Shown here: piece after piece, positions 44,941 to 57,594 of the stretch
Layout: each line of letters opens with the position of its first letter
How positions within the stretch are numbered: position 1 is the first letter of the stretch
Source of the DNA: Carallia brachiata
Taxonomy: Eukaryota > Streptophyta > Magnoliopsida > Malpighiales > Rhizophoraceae
Length of the DNA stretch: 64,000 nt
Reading direction: 5' to 3'
Assembly: GCA_021464245.1 (NCBI GenBank)
Contig: JADCRB010000075.1
Span: 2,787,555-2,851,554 of the forward strand
Made by a program: the position numbers and the translations under genes
The notes under the pieces: model-generated
What the model was told of the DNA's origin: nothing
Seen by the model: the letters and a program-made list of their open reading frames with translations, nothing else
Databases searched by the model: none

Positions 44941-46996
44941 TTCATGAATTTTTATTTTTTATTGTAAAAAATATAAATGTCATTGTAAAAAATTAGATGA
45001 CAATTGTATCGGGTAAAATTTTCGGACATAATTTTTCTAGAACTGTAACGTGCCCATTCCCAAAACCTAGTTTGAAAAATTAGAAAAGTTCCCTCACCAC
45101 TGTGAAGATTTGCAAATTAGTTAAGTTATTGGTGGTTTGCCGTAGATGGTGGATGGAAAGTACCCAGAAATCAAAGATGTAGGAACCAGGGCATGATCTG
45201 GTAGTCTAGAAGACAGCTGGGGCAAAAGATTAGGAATTTCGTTCGGAGAGGTTCTGGTGGAAAGATCGATGTGGCAACCCAGATGCCAGTAACACTAAAA
45301 AGGAGTGGAAATTGTGGTACCTTCCAATGTCTGCCATTAAAATTGCAACCCACACATTATGCCAAAAAAATAAATTGGAAGTGGCTATTGTATACTGGGA
45401 GAAGGCGGACCGTAAGTCGACTGAAAAATCCAATTTTACCCACTACCTCTACTATTATTCATCTAAGAACCCACACTGAAAGAGATGACAAATTATATGC
45501 CCACCCCGAAGATCAACACAACATTTCATCGGCAAAGTTCAATCCCTGCCGTTTTAACCAGATGGAGTTTATGGCCATTCGTAGTCTCGCCCAATTTGAA
45601 CTGCTGATTTCCAATTCCTAATTCGTAAATGTGAACCCTATGGCCATTGATGCTATTTATGATTGTAGTCAAAGCTCGCAAAATGGTTTACCAAATTGGG
45701 AAATGTTTTATACACATATTTTTATATACATATTTATTCATACATAAATATAATAATTATTTTTTATATTATAATATTTTAAAAAAATTTCTAATGAAAA
45801 TTTTTTTAAAGAATTTTTATATAATATCAACACTTCTTATATTTTAAAGTAATAATTATTTAAATCTAAGTTTTAATTTTTTTTATTAAAATAAAAAAAT
45901 AATTTTTTATTACTCAGTGTACGGATTCCAACTAAAAACTCAATGTCTGTATTAGCTCGCTATTAAATTTTTTAAATGCAGCACACTTTACTTTGCGTGT
46001 GGGATCACATGTGCTGCTTTTTTTATGTGATTATCGCCGTGACATGTTGGCAGACAGATTGGCTGAATATAAGTTTCGGTATCCAACCTTTAGCATATGT
46101 AATTGATTCTGGACACTGTTTAGCTACAATAGCTACAAATCCATGTGGCCATGTAACAATGCCTTAGAATTTAATGGCTATCATAATGAATGCAGTGCAC
46201 GGTTGTCGTTATGGCCATCTATATATATAAAAAGTAAGTTTACAGGTCTCGAATTTATTTGTCTCGAGTATTATTCTGGTTAAAATTATAATTAATATTT
46301 TTAAAATATAATTAATAATTTTTAAAATATAAAAAAATAAATATTTTAAAAATATTAATTATTATTTTAAAAATATCAATTATAATTTTAATTAAAATAT
46401 GTTTGAAAAAAAAAAAATTCTAGATACTGACATTTTTTTATTATATAAATGCATGCAATATGGATTCCCATGCAGGACGGCCAGAAGATGAGAAGACAAG
46501 ATTATTGATTGTTTGAATGGCTTTGTCAGATGGAGCATGCAAAGTTATCAACTTTGCATTAAGTTTTGTCCATTTTGGTTTGTCTTCTCCGTTGGTTAGT
46601 CTTGCCAATGTGCATATGTACATTAGGCATTCTGTTTGTTGAAGGCACCGAGAGGGTCAGAGGAATTTAGAGCAAATCTAGCTCTTTATTTCAGAATCGC
46701 GCGCTCTTTGTGTGGTGGTGAGGTTTGTATTTGTTTGTGTAAACAAAGTAAGTGTCAATTTAAGTGTATTAAATTTTTAGGTATTATAAATTTTTATAAT
46801 AATATTGTAATATCTCTTATTTACTTTATTAGTAAATATTTTCAATTTATTTTTGCCGTTAGACATAAATTATAAATTAAACTACGTAATTATATATATA
46901 TATATAATATATATATATATATATTTTTTTTTTACTTATTTCCCTATTTTGTTCCATATATTTTCTCATTTCCGCTGCCCATTTTCATAACATTAC
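44941..46996. other. Unassigned spacer between unit C and the CPSase fragment
   Basis: No gene is recognised. The stretch at 45060-45640 is less AT-rich and has an open frame (45271-45621) without any family motif I know; I do not call it. 45760-45960 resembles the AT-rich MITE family (TTTAAAGTAATAATTATTTAAAT, ...ACTCAGTGTACGG). A TA-rich run lies at 46890-46925. Confidence 0.45.
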
Positions 46997-47486
46997 CAGT
47001 ATCTGAATCATGAGGACCCGGAGATGCTTCGGGGTGGGACTGAAAAGACATGACATTGAGAGCAGGAAAAGCAAGACCAGCACAGCTTCCATCATTAAGA
47101 TTGATGCGAGTCACTTCAACGCCCTCAGGAAGGGATGCAGGGTCAACTGCATAGTTGTGATTCTGCCACAAAGACAATTTTAGGTGAGGCTGTAACTATC
47201 AACCCAAAAACACAGACGTGAATAGTTACGTGAGCCTGAGTAAATAAAAGGCAACCAGATGAACATCCAAAATTTGGATCAAAGATTACAGTACTACCAA
47301 AACTTTGGTCCCTGTAGTTTTGATATCTTTATTGACATAAAATACCAAACCCAGTGAAGAAACATGCCTGCTTTAGATCGCTAGAAGATTCACTATGCAT
47401 ACAGCAAGAATTTACGCACTACGCATCACAGATTTAAAAGAGAAATTAACCTGAGCGCTGATTTCAACACTGTCAGCCCGAAGGTT
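46997..47486 (-). pseudogene. Carbamoyl-phosphate synthase small-subunit gene fragment (two exons)
   Basis: On the minus strand, 47486-47451 encodes NLRADSVEISAQ followed by a donor (CAG|GTTAAT). After an intron, 47162-46997 (acceptor TTTGTGGCAG) encodes [18 protein letters not shown] and continues through [17 protein letters not shown] and [14 protein letters not shown] to a donor (TG|GTAATG). This is the glutamine-amidotransferase C-terminal region of the CPSase small subunit (plant CARA/VEN6 type, plastid arginine and pyrimidine synthesis); the histidines of QNHNYAVD and SHPEASPGP are conserved. The upstream exons and the final exon are absent, so this is a fragment. It sits between unit C and D debris. 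Confidence 0.8.
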
Positions 47487-49121
47487 ACATAATTATGGGA
47501 CTAACGTCAAATGGCATAGCAATTCAAATTGACCGTTGCTAATGAACCAGTTTATGTGATAATGTATGACTTGAAGGAAAAATAAATTAGAGGCCTGGTG
47601 AAAGGCCGGTTTAAGACCTGGTTAATCATAATTTTTTTGAACTGATGTAAATATGGTCATAAGTTGTGATAGTTGTAAAAGAATATGATAATTAAGAGTA
47701 GGTAATTAGATGGAAAAGATTGTGGTGTATAAAGTGTGTTGGAAGTGCGAAGAAATTGGGGGGGGGGGGGGGGGGGGAGAGAAGAAGGGGAAAAGAGGAG
47801 AAAGATAAAAAAAGTGAAGAGAAAAGAGAAAATAAAATTATATATAGTAATAGAAAAAGTTTAGAGAAAAAAAAATATGTGAAAAAAAATAAATAGTAAT
47901 TTGTGAGAGAAAAAGTGGAGAGAAAATAAAATTGTTTAGAGTGGTAGAAAAATGTGAGAGAAAGAAAGTGAAGGGAAAAAAAAGTGAATAGTTATTTGTG
48001 AGAGAAAAAGTGAAGAGAAAATAAAGTTGTTTGGAATGGTGTAAAAAGTGAAGAGAAAAAAAAGTAAAAAAAATAAATAATAATGATTATATTTTTTCTC
48101 CCTCCTTATTTTCCCTCGCTAATACGAATGGCAGAACCTGAATGGTTCGAGGCGGAGGCTTAATCTTGGAATTAAATAAGAAAGAAAGTGTCTCAACAAC
48201 ATTATGCAAGGAGCTAAGTAAGAAATAATGGCTGTGTAGGAAAGTAATGAATGACCAAAATGGAAAATAGTGGACGTAAGGAAAATAAACTAAGGAATTT
48301 AATGCTTTTCAAAGAAAAAGGTTATGTGTGTAGAATCAAAGAACGTAGATTAATGACTACATGGGAAATAAATGATGGACTTAAGTACGAAGTATTTACT
48401 ATTATTTATATGATATATATGTCTAGGACTCAATTAAGAAAAATGTCTATAACAGTAAATGACCAATGAACTAAGAAGAACCTAAATAGCTATACTAAAC
48501 ATGATTCATACAACGAAGTTGAGACATCAAGTAACGACTCTTGAAGATAATGGAATAAGAAAAATGTTGGTAATGTAGAGTCAGTTGATCATGTCAACGA
48601 AAGAGGTTAGATGATAAAAAATCCTATGAAGCGGGTTTCTTCAAGAAAATGCAACGGAAACTAGATTTCAAGTAACAAAGGTTGGTAAATATGGAACTTA
48701 TAGAAGATTGGTTATAAAAAGCCAATTTTTTGTCACTTACAAAAGTGGCCATCTTGTCCACATCTAATATGAGGATGAAAAAACAAAAAAAAAAATTTAT
48801 GCACGAATTTGAAGCAAACTTCCTAGATTTAATAACAAGTGTAATAATTTTCATAGAGATTCATCTTCATTTAAATGGAGTTATAAGTTATTTAATATTA
48901 ACATTCGAAATAAAATTCATAAGCTGTAATATTGTAAATTTATTATAAAAAAAAAAGAATGGAGATAATGTCGTTGCTTGATTTCTACATGAAGAAATTG
49001 AAATTTAAAACATAAATAATAATTATTAGCTGCATGAAATTATACATTTATTCCCTTTTTCTGAAAAAGTTGGCATTCAAAGTATTTTTTCTCGATTTTT
49101 TCCTCATTAATGTGTCTAAGT
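47487..49121. other. Polypurine region and unassigned spacer
   Basis: It contains a run of about 20 G (47758-47777) followed by a purine-rich minisatellite to about 48090, with units like GTGAGAGAAAAAGTG(G/A)AGAG. From 48110 to 49121 I see only short chance ORFs; the sequence has a retroelement-like mixed composition but no recognisable domain. Confidence 0.5.
47758..48090 (+). repeat. Poly(G) run and polypurine minisatellite
   Basis: Twenty consecutive G, then about 310 bp of nearly pure A/G with variable units including GAGAAAATAAA(A/G)TTGTTT and GTGAAGAGAAAA. This is the purine-strand equivalent of the C/T cores at 19232 and 38105, but I found no terminal inverted repeats around it. Confidence 0.75.
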
Positions 49122-49256
49122 GCTGGTCTAACATGTAAGAGCTGCATTCCAGGTGAAATAATGTAGGCACATAATTCGGGGCCATCTACCCTTTTATAAG
49201 TTGTTTCCTACTTAATTGCTGCTATTGTCCAGATAGCAACCTGCACATTTTTATAC

Positions 49257-49543
49257 CGGAAATGTTAGGTTCACCGACACTCGGCGCGCCACGAACATGA
49301 ATGAAAAAATAATAAATTTTTTATTTTTTTAATTTTGTATTGAAAGGTATACATACTTATTAAAATATTTTTATGTACTATTTTAGAAAAAAAATTTAAA
49401 AAAAAAATTTTATAACAAATTTCATATGATATTTACATTTTATATTTTAAGGTAATACTCATTTAAATTTTAATTTTAGTTTAAAAAAAAATCGACTATT
49501 TTAAATCGCCTTTGGTGCAAGCTCAGTACTTATAGTTGAAACC
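49257..49543. mobile_element. MITE-like insertion in unit D, 9-bp duplication
   Basis: TTTTTATAC flanks both sides (49248-49256 and 49544-49552), and unit A lacks the segment (AACCTGCCCATGTCAATGC near 15950). The interior is the reverse complement of the 30490 and 43345 repeats (ATTTAAATTTTAATTTTAG, CATATGATATTTACATTTTA). The first 40 bp are GC-richer (CACTCGGCGCGCC). Confidence 0.6.
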
Positions 49544-50344
49544 TTTTTATACAGTCATTCGGCTTGTTCTATTAGCACTTGCCTTGAATTTTTTTTTTCG
49601 GTTAAATACTTGCCTTGAATTAACCATAGCTATTTGTGCAATCTAACTGGCTGGGCTGGAGCTCGTTCTGGTTATGGATCCAAGGAACGGTTCAATGAGC
49701 CCAACAGGTCCATACTTCGTTACAAGGCTTTCCTGCTCCATTGGTTGAACCTAATTGTGGCATGTATTCTTACCATCATCTTACAAGAATGGCGTCTCAT
49801 GAGAGAGTTTCAGTGCACAGAGCTCCTCGCAGTGTGAGGTTTGGAGAAGGGTATTAAGACTTAATGTGCCGAATTAATGTGGGCAGCGTCTACAGGTGTC
49901 ATTTGCAACAATTAATGTTTCTCTGGTCTTTAATGCATTGAGGTTCCATTTGAGGTGAAACCCACGAAACGAGTTGCTCCTGCATGGTGTTAGGCTAGGA
50001 ATTGGTCATGGTTCAAGAATCTGGTCATTGTAGTGACAAATGGTCCATGCATGTGGCAATCGAATTGCTCAAATTTCAAGTGTTTTTAAACTGCAAAATG
50101 GATTAATCTCTGCCTAAGTTTATGGAAATCAAAGACGATTTCCAGTTAGATCCCAGAGGAAGAAGCAGGGAAGTACCATGGGCCATGACTCAACAAGGTT
50201 AAAAGAATGAGCTCCCAACTGTTTGTCAAAAAATGTCTCATAAAGGGCACTATTACACTTCCGGAAAATATTTCCGGTAAAACCGCCGGATCATACGTGC
50301 AAATAGGCCAAAGTATTAAAAAAAGAAAAAAATACACCGACACC

Positions 50345-50525
50345 GAAAATTACAGACAGGAAAGAGTTACAGTAAAATCGATCGATTAATTTGTACAATA
50401 AAAAGATTAATATTTGTAATAAAAATAAACATATTTCTCATCAGTTTTTTGTTCCAAACAAGAATAGTTTAGTTACACAAATTAATCGATCGATTGTATT
50501 GATTCTTCTCCGCCTATAATTTTCT
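50345..50525. repeat. Foldback repeat with 18-bp perfect arms
   Basis: ATCGATCGATTAATTTGT at 50377-50394 has its exact complement at 50477-50494. Outside the arms the complementarity continues imperfectly (GAAAATTACAGACAGG against AGAAAATTATAGGCGG). It lies in D-specific sequence (50235-50597) and is probably a MITE; no target duplication was found. Confidence 0.6.
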
Positions 50526-50834
50526 GTATTTGTATATTAGGATTCATTAAGAAAATTGAAATTTTGAATAAGGGTTTTTAGGAATTCAAAATTTATCGTT
50601 TGACATCTATCGTTTCTCCCCCAAAGGGCTGCCTCCAGCCAGCACAAAATTACATTAATTGACAACCATATAATTAAATGTTAATCTCCCCAACAACACT
50701 TTTCTTTAAGTTTTGTTGCAATCTTCACTCTAATTCCACTGTTTCTTTTCCTTTTAAACAATTACATCCTTAGATCCAATCTTTTTATCGTAACTTACAT
50801 CTAGGGAACATTTTTAGAGTACTTGTAACGGATA

Positions 50835-51215
50835 TATTTCGAGTCTAAACAGTTAGACTCAAAAATACAAAAATAAATTACAAATAAAAATTTAAAAATA
50901 AAAGAAAATTTACGTGGGGTCGATCTCTGTAGATTCTCCGATTAGTGTTCTTTATTTTTACTCCGTCAAGGGCTGCACGAGCTTGATCTTGACAGCAGTA
51001 AATTCCACAGCTTTTTCTTGAATTGGGTAGACTGAAACTGGATCTATTTGGATGTTTAGACTACAGTTAAGAACCGCAGAGACCTGATCTGAACCGATCT
51101 GACTTAATTTTACCGAGGGTCGAAGGGACTTATTCTCGGATGAACTGTCTGAACTTTGCTGAGGGACGTATGAGATTTGATCCCGGCTAGATTTGTAATA
51201 TTTTGATATTTTGGA
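50835..51215. repeat. Dispersed repeat, copy 1
   Basis: About 380 bp is shared with 62505-62885 in the same orientation, including GTGGGGTCGATCTC(T/C)GTAGAT, TCAAGGGCTGCACGAGCTTG and CCGAGGGTCGAA. It could be part of an LTR or retroelement end, but no domain identifies the family. Confidence 0.75.
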
Positions 51216-52298
51216 TATTTTCTCTCTCAGATTCTGATTTGAGGCGACTGGAGAGTGTATACCCAAAATATTTTTGAAAATGTGTATGATAAATATTCTA
51301 AACCTTTACTTTAGAAGATCACACTTAATAGCGTCTAAAGTGTATATGCCCAAAAATATAAAAACGTATGGAAGAGAATGTTTTCTCTTTTTGGGACAAT
51401 TGCAAATTGGATTTCCTTTGCAATTGTTGCGGCCACGTGTTTGTCTTTTTTTATCTGTCCAATGGCCATTGATTTTGCCTATTTATAAGCTTTTTGGGTA
51501 GCACTGTGTGGTACTGTGCTATCAACCTTTTGCTGACTTTTTTTTTTTCTCGCCGGTGCCTAACTTTGAAATTTTTTTTTCTTTTTCTAGAAGTTGACCT
51601 TCTAGATTGCCTCCTCTTTTTTTTTTCATGTGTTTACAGTACCATTACAGTTTTAACATTTTTTATTCAATTTTTTTTGTCCGAATTACAACAAATTTCT
51701 TACTTTTTGAGATGACAGATTTATTTTTTTTGCCAAAAAGAAAAGAAGATAAACATTTTTATTAAAAAAAATAAAACATTCATTGTAAAAAAAAAATTCA
51801 TTGTAATTCGAACATTTTCCACATTTTTTTTAGAAACACCTCAGGACCACGTTCCAAGTTGCAGCTACATTGCCATAGGTGGTAGACATGGGAAGGACAC
51901 GCTCTAATGTGTCAAGCGCGGATCCTACACAAGATTTGGGCCTTTTTTTTCTTTTGATTGAAAAATTTTAGTTTATGTACACTAATAAGAAAAATGTGCA
52001 TACAAATTATTTTAGTGACTATACAAATAAATAACAATTTTTTAATGATTGCATATATATTTTATCACTATGATATATTCATCTTAATTATTTGCACATC
52101 ATAAATTTTTTAAAAAAAATAAACAGAAAGGAGATTCACACAAAGCCCACGCTGCAATTTCACCTATCCACCTCCCTAATCTCCCACTCAAGTCTCTCTA
52201 ACTTTTTCTATGCGGTTTTTGTTTGATCACAGAAGACCATCTGCCTTTGAAAAGGAACCATTGTAATTGTTGACTTTCGTCCGCTATTTTAATAAGAG
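51216..52298. other. Unit D sequence up to the Copia insertion
   Basis: No gene. It mixes unit-shared patches (AACACCTC(A/T)GGACCACGT at about 51835; 52210-52298) with D-specific T-rich sequence. Confidence 0.5.
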
Positions 52299-52303
52299 AA
52301 AAA

Positions 52304-52510
52304 TGTTGAAGTTAATCCAGTTGTAATTCTTAATTATTGTTTAAGTAGAACTTGGTTGTTTAGTTTGTTTCCATATTCGAGTAGAATTAGAATTTTGTTT
52401 TACTAGTATATAAGGACATGTGATTTATGTTTTATATGTGTGCTTCTTATTATTATTTTTGATCTTATTCAATTAATAAAGTCGTAGTGTTAAGTTAATT
52501 AAAGCTAACA
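52304..52510 (+). repeat. 5' LTR of the Copia element
   Basis: 207 bp, beginning TGTTGAAGTT and ending GCTAACA (TG...CA). It includes a TATATAAGG promoter-like box near 52410 and AATAAAG near 52477. Confidence 0.92.
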
Positions 52511-52511
52511 G

Positions 52512-52525
52512 TGGTATCAGAGCTA
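52512..52525 (+). other. Primer-binding site
   Basis: TGGTATCAGAGC one base after the LTR is complementary to the 3' end of the initiator methionine tRNA, the usual Copia primer. Confidence 0.88.
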
Positions 52526-53264
52526 GTCGATCGAGAAGTCACCGCTATTGAGTTTCAGATTCGATTGATCGAAAATAAGGATCGATCACGGAATTTTTGT
52601 TGATTTGTTCGAGTTAAGTGCTAGCAAAATTATCGCTGTCAGATATCGTGAGAGATATTTGATCTGAACAAAAAAAAAAAGCAGCATCAAAGTCACCGGC
52701 AGTTCGCCGGATCTCCGCCAGAGCCACCGCCGACGGCCACGCGCCACCTCATGCGCCGTTCGTCAGACACTGTCCCCTGTACCACCGACCGCCGATCTTC
52801 AGGAATCCGGCATTCACGCGCCGGAAAAGTCACCGGAAACTACCAAATCTACAAGGACCGAAAGTTCAAGCAGCCCCCTTTTCGCGCCGAAAAACGCCTC
52901 CTCCACTCACCGACGAACATTGAAACGACCAGGAATCACTTCCCAAGCCACCGATTCTCCTTGCCTAGCCAAGAACGCGTCGTTTCGTCTCCGTAAACTC
53001 GCCTGATTGTCGCCGAAAAATCGCGAAAGTTCTTCTCATCAGTTCTGTCACCGTCTTACACGTTGCTCCAGTCGCCGACGGTGACGCAATCACCATCCGC
53101 ACGTCTCACCAGAGGTCTCTTCATCGTCGGCCAAAGTTTGTTGCCGAAAATTACCTCGCTGGCGGTCACCCTTGTCGCTAGAGATTCCTTGGTTAACAGC
53201 AGTTTGTTTTTTGAGAAAAAGAAACAAGGGGGGGCCAAATCAGAAAATATAAAATAGATTGACG

Positions 53265-56200
53265 ATGAATTTTAATATGAATGGCTCAATTCCAGTTTCA
53301 ATTCCCGTTTTGGATGGGAAAAATTACAATAGATGGTGTGTGCAGATGAAAGTGCTATTTGACTATAACGAGTTACTTAGTGTCGTAGAGAACAGAGTTG
53401 AAGAGATTGCTGCAGATGCAACAGAAGCACAACGGACTGCTCATCGAGATATGATGAAGAAGGATAAAAAGGCACTTTATTTTATTCATCAAGCAATTAA
53501 TGATGATAGTTTTGAGAAGATTGCAGATGCAACTACGTCTAAGCAAGTATGAGATATTTTGACGACATCTTTTCAAGGTGCAGATAAAGTTAAGAAAGTG
53601 AAACTCCAAACCTTATGACGTCAGTTTGAGCTGTTGCAGATGAAAACATCAGAAACAGTTTCAGTTTATATCAGTAGAGTTCTCGTCCTGATGAACCAGA
53701 TGAAAGTTTATGGAGAGCAACTTAATGATCAAATTAAAGTTGAGAAGATTTTGCGGACACTCACACCGCGATATGAGCATGTCGTGGTTGCCATTGAGGA
53801 AGCACATGATTTGTCGCAGATGTCAGTTGATGTATTAATGGGCACGTTACAAGCTCACGAACAGCGCATGAATGAGAAGCGCATTGAGAAGCCAAACGAG
53901 CAAGCCCTTCAAAGTCAAGCTCCCATCAGAGGCGAGCAGAATGATCAATCACAACAGAGGCAAAATTCCTCTCGTGGAAGAGGCAGAGGATGAGGACGTG
54001 GTGGATTTTACCACAGTCGAGGTCGTGGATGTCGCTACAATAATTATGGAGGTAACAGCGCATGAATGAGAAGCGCATTGAGAAGCCAAACGAGCAAGCC
54101 CTTCAAAGTCAAGCTCCCATCAAAGGTGAGCAAAATGATTAATCACCACAGAGGCAAAATTCCTCTCGTGGAAAAGGCAGAGGACGAGGACGTGGTGGAT
54201 TTTACAACAGTCGAGGTCGTGGATGTCGCTACAATAATTATGGAGGTGAAGACAATTATCTAAGAAATACGGACTAGACTAATAGAGGTCGTGGTCGAGG
54301 TCGAGGCCAAGGAAGAGGTCAAGGTAGAGAAGGCAAGATAAATCTAATATTGAGTGTTATTCATGTCACAAGCGTGGCCACTATGCTCATGAGTGTTGGT
54401 CGAAGGAAAATAATCAGACAACACACTATGCACAAGAGCATGCACAAGAAGGAGATGGTGATGAAAATCAAGCCCTCATGATGGTTATTGCAGCCACTGA
54501 AACACCAAATTACAGCACATGGTTCCTGGACACCGGATGCACCAATCATATGTGTGGAAAGAAGGAGCTTTTTGTGGATCTTGATGAGTCAATCCGCTCC
54601 ACAGTTAAATTTGCTGATGATAGTAGCGTTCCAGTGATGGGAAATGGGCAAATTCTTATTAAGTTGAAGAATGGAGACCATAATTACATCTTAGATGTGT
54701 TCTATGTACCTGATATGAAGAGCAACATTCTCAGTTTGGGCCAATTACTTGAAAAGGGTATAACATTATGCTGCGTGATAACTGTCTCTCAATCACTGAT
54801 GGTAAAGGTACACTTATTCTCAAATCCCCTTTGACGAAAAATCGGATGTTTCGAGTTGATATTGCCACAGATGTTTATACTTGTCTGAGTTCTGTTGTGA
54901 AAGACGAATCTTGGTTGTGGCATCTTCAGATTGGTCATTTGAATTTTCGTAGTTTGAAGGTGCTCGCACAGGATAATATGGTGAAAGGTTTGCCCAGGAT
55001 TGATCTTCCGAACCAGATATGTGAGGCTTGTATCCTTGCAAAACATAGCAGATTACCTTTTGTGGAAAGGAGAACTTGGCGTGCAAGGTATCCACTCCAG
55101 CTTATTCACTTCGATGTTTGCGGTCCAATGAGTGTTCCATCAGTTGGGAACAATAGGTACTTTCTCACCTTCATTGATGATTTTTCAAGGAAGACATGGG
55201 TTTATATCATGAAGAGGAAGTCTGAAGTGTTTGATTGCTTTAAGAAGTTTAAGGCATTTGTTGAGAGGCATAGTGGCTGTTATATAAAGGTTTTGCGGAC
55301 TGATGGAGGTGGTGAATATGTCTCTAATGAGTTCAAGGAGTATTGTGAAGAATATGGCATAAAGCATGAAGTTACTTTTCCCTACACACCACAGCATAAT
55401 GGAGTTGCTGAAAGGAAGAATATATCGATCATGAATATGGTTAGAAGCTTATTGAAGGCCAAAGGAGTGCCTAATCCATTTTGGGCAGAAGCTGTGTTGT
55501 GTTCTGTTTACTTGTTGAATAGGTGTCCAACAACAAGTATTCAGAATATCACTCCTAAAGAAGCATGGACCAGTTTTAAGCCTAGTGTGAGGCATCTGAA
55601 GGTGTTTGGTTTGATTGCTTATGCACATATTCCTGCTGAGACGAGGACAAAGTTAGATGATCGAGGAGTGAAGACAATTTTAGTTGGTTATTCAAAAGGA
55701 GGATATAAGTTGTTTTATCCCGTGACAAAGAAGGTGATTTTGAGCAGAGATGTGACTTTTGCAGAAGATGAAGTTTGGAAATTTGATACTGAGGAGCACA
55801 ATGATTCTCAGAGACGTCCTATTGCTATTTTGGGAGAAGATGAGTCTCAAGTTGTAGTCCCTAATACAAATAGGGAAGTTGCCCCAGTTCCTGTTCAGAA
55901 TCCAATACCACAAGCTCCCAAAGAGAATGAAAGACCGAGGAGAAATCGCCAACAGTCAGTTAGAGTACAAGATTATGAGGTAATCCCTGATGATGCTATT
56001 AATGATGATGGAGATTTGGTGCATTTTGCGATGTTTGCAGATTGTGAACCTGTATCGTTTGATGAGGCGATTCGAGACTCTAAGTGGGTGAATGCAATGA
56101 ATGAAGAAATTAAGGCGATTGAGAAAAATATGACTTGGGAGCTTACTAAAATCCCACGAGGTCACAAAGTTATTGATGTGAAGTGGGTTTTCAGGACGAA

Positions 56201-57587
56201 AAGGAAATCAAATGGAGAAGTAGAGAGATACAAGGCAAGATTGGTAGCTAAAGGATTTGAACAACGTCCTGGTTATGACTACCATGAAGTTTTCTCCCCT
56301 GTTGCTCGCATGGAAACATTTAGACTTATTATTACTTTGGCTGCTCAGAATCGTTGGATAATTCATCAAATGGATGTAAAGTCAGCTTTTCTCAACGGTC
56401 CACTTGAAGAGGAAGTGTTTGTGAAACAACCTTCAGGTTTTGTGAAGGAATGAAGTGAAGAGAAGGTGTATAAGTTGAAGAAAGTGCTGTATGGATTGAA
56501 ACAAGCACCTAGAGTATGGAATAAGTGCATTGATTCTTTCTTCCATGAAGCTAATTTTCAGAAGTGTCCGTCTGAGCATGCCTTATATGTGAAAGTTAAT
56601 GATGATGGTGATATCTTGTTGGTATGTTTATATGTTGATGACTTAATCTTTACAGGCAACAATCCCAGAATGATTGAAGACTTTAAGAAGTCGATGATGA
56701 GTGAGTTTGAGATGACTGATTTGGACCTAATGTCATACTTTCTTGGCATTGAAGTGATTCAAGGAGATGATGGAATCTTTATTTGCCAGAAGAGATATGC
56801 TACAGAGTTGTTGAAGAAGTTTCGGATGCATGATTGCAATCCTGTGAGAACACCTGTTGAAGTTGGCACTAAATTATCTAAGGAAGGTAATGACACACCT
56901 ATTGATTCCACACACTTTAAACAGATTGTTGGAATTTTGAGGTACTTGACATGCACAAGACCCGACATATCTTATGGAGTTTGTTTGATTAGCAAGTTTT
57001 TGGAGTCTCCGCGTCAATCTCACATGCAAGTTGCTAAGAGGATTATGCGATACATTAAAGGGACGTTTGATCATGGCCTACTTTATACTTCATCTAAGAA
57101 TTGTGCTCTTGTAGGCTATTCTGATAGTGATTGGGGTGGTAGATCGATGATCGAAGAAGCACTTCTGGTTACTGTTTCAATTTTGGCACAACTGGTTGTT
57201 CGTGGTCATCGAAGAAACAATCTATTGTTGCACTTTCAACTTGTGAGGCAGAATATGTAGCCGCAGCTTCCAGTGCTTGTCAAGCTATTTGGTTGAGGAA
57301 TTTATTGATTGAGATTCATGTTCCAGTTTGAAGGTCCTACGAAGATATTTGTTGATAATGTTTCAGCTATTAATTTGGCCAAGAATCCAGTAACGCATGG
57401 AAGGAGTAAGCATATTGATACTCGTTTTCATTTTCTGAGAGATCAAGTTGATAAAGGAGAGATTGAATTGTCTTATTGTAAGTCTGAAGATCAAGTTGCA
57501 GATATTTTTATGAAACTGTTGAAGTATGATGCGTTTGTCAAGCTGAAGCAGATGTTGGGAATGCTAGCATCACCAAATCAGGATTAA
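53265..57587 (+). pseudogene. Copia gag-pol polyprotein, degraded
   Basis: Domains in order: gag (from 53265, with in-frame stops at 53550 and 53616), CCHC zinc knuckle CYSCHKRGHYAHEC (54355-54396), aspartic protease motif LDTGCTNHM (about 54526), GAG-pre-integrase and integrase with [13 protein letters not shown] and AERKN carrying the DDE residues (about 54910-55780), reverse transcriptase with LYVDD (56631-56642), and RNase H with CEAEYVAAAS (about 57244) and an ADIF-containing end (about 57500). Breaks: a stop at 53992, a 194-bp tandem duplication that shifts frame, a stop at 56451 inside RT, a frameshift near 57140, and a further break near 57330. The longest open stretch is integrase plus the first part of RT (561 aa). 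It cannot produce a working polyprotein. Confidence 0.92.
53862..54249 (+). repeat. 194-bp tandem duplication inside Copia gag
   Basis: The segment starting CAGCGCATGAATGAGAAG at 53862 recurs exactly 194 bp later at 54056 with a few substitutions. It covers the Arg/Gly-rich region before the zinc knuckle. Since 194 is not divisible by three, it shifts the frame. Confidence 0.9.
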
Positions 57588-57594
57588 AGGGGGA
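57586..57594 (+). other. Polypurine tract of the Copia element
   Basis: AAAGGGGGA directly precedes the 3' LTR, as required for plus-strand priming. Confidence 0.88.

Noticed and set aside
45271..45621. 116-codon ORF in the spacer after unit C
   Set aside because: No recognisable family, no splice or promoter context, and overlapping antisense ORFs of similar quality.
54789..57074. Minus-strand ORFs of 60-91 codons across the Copia element
   Set aside because: Shadows of the plus-strand gag-pol frame without any independent motif.
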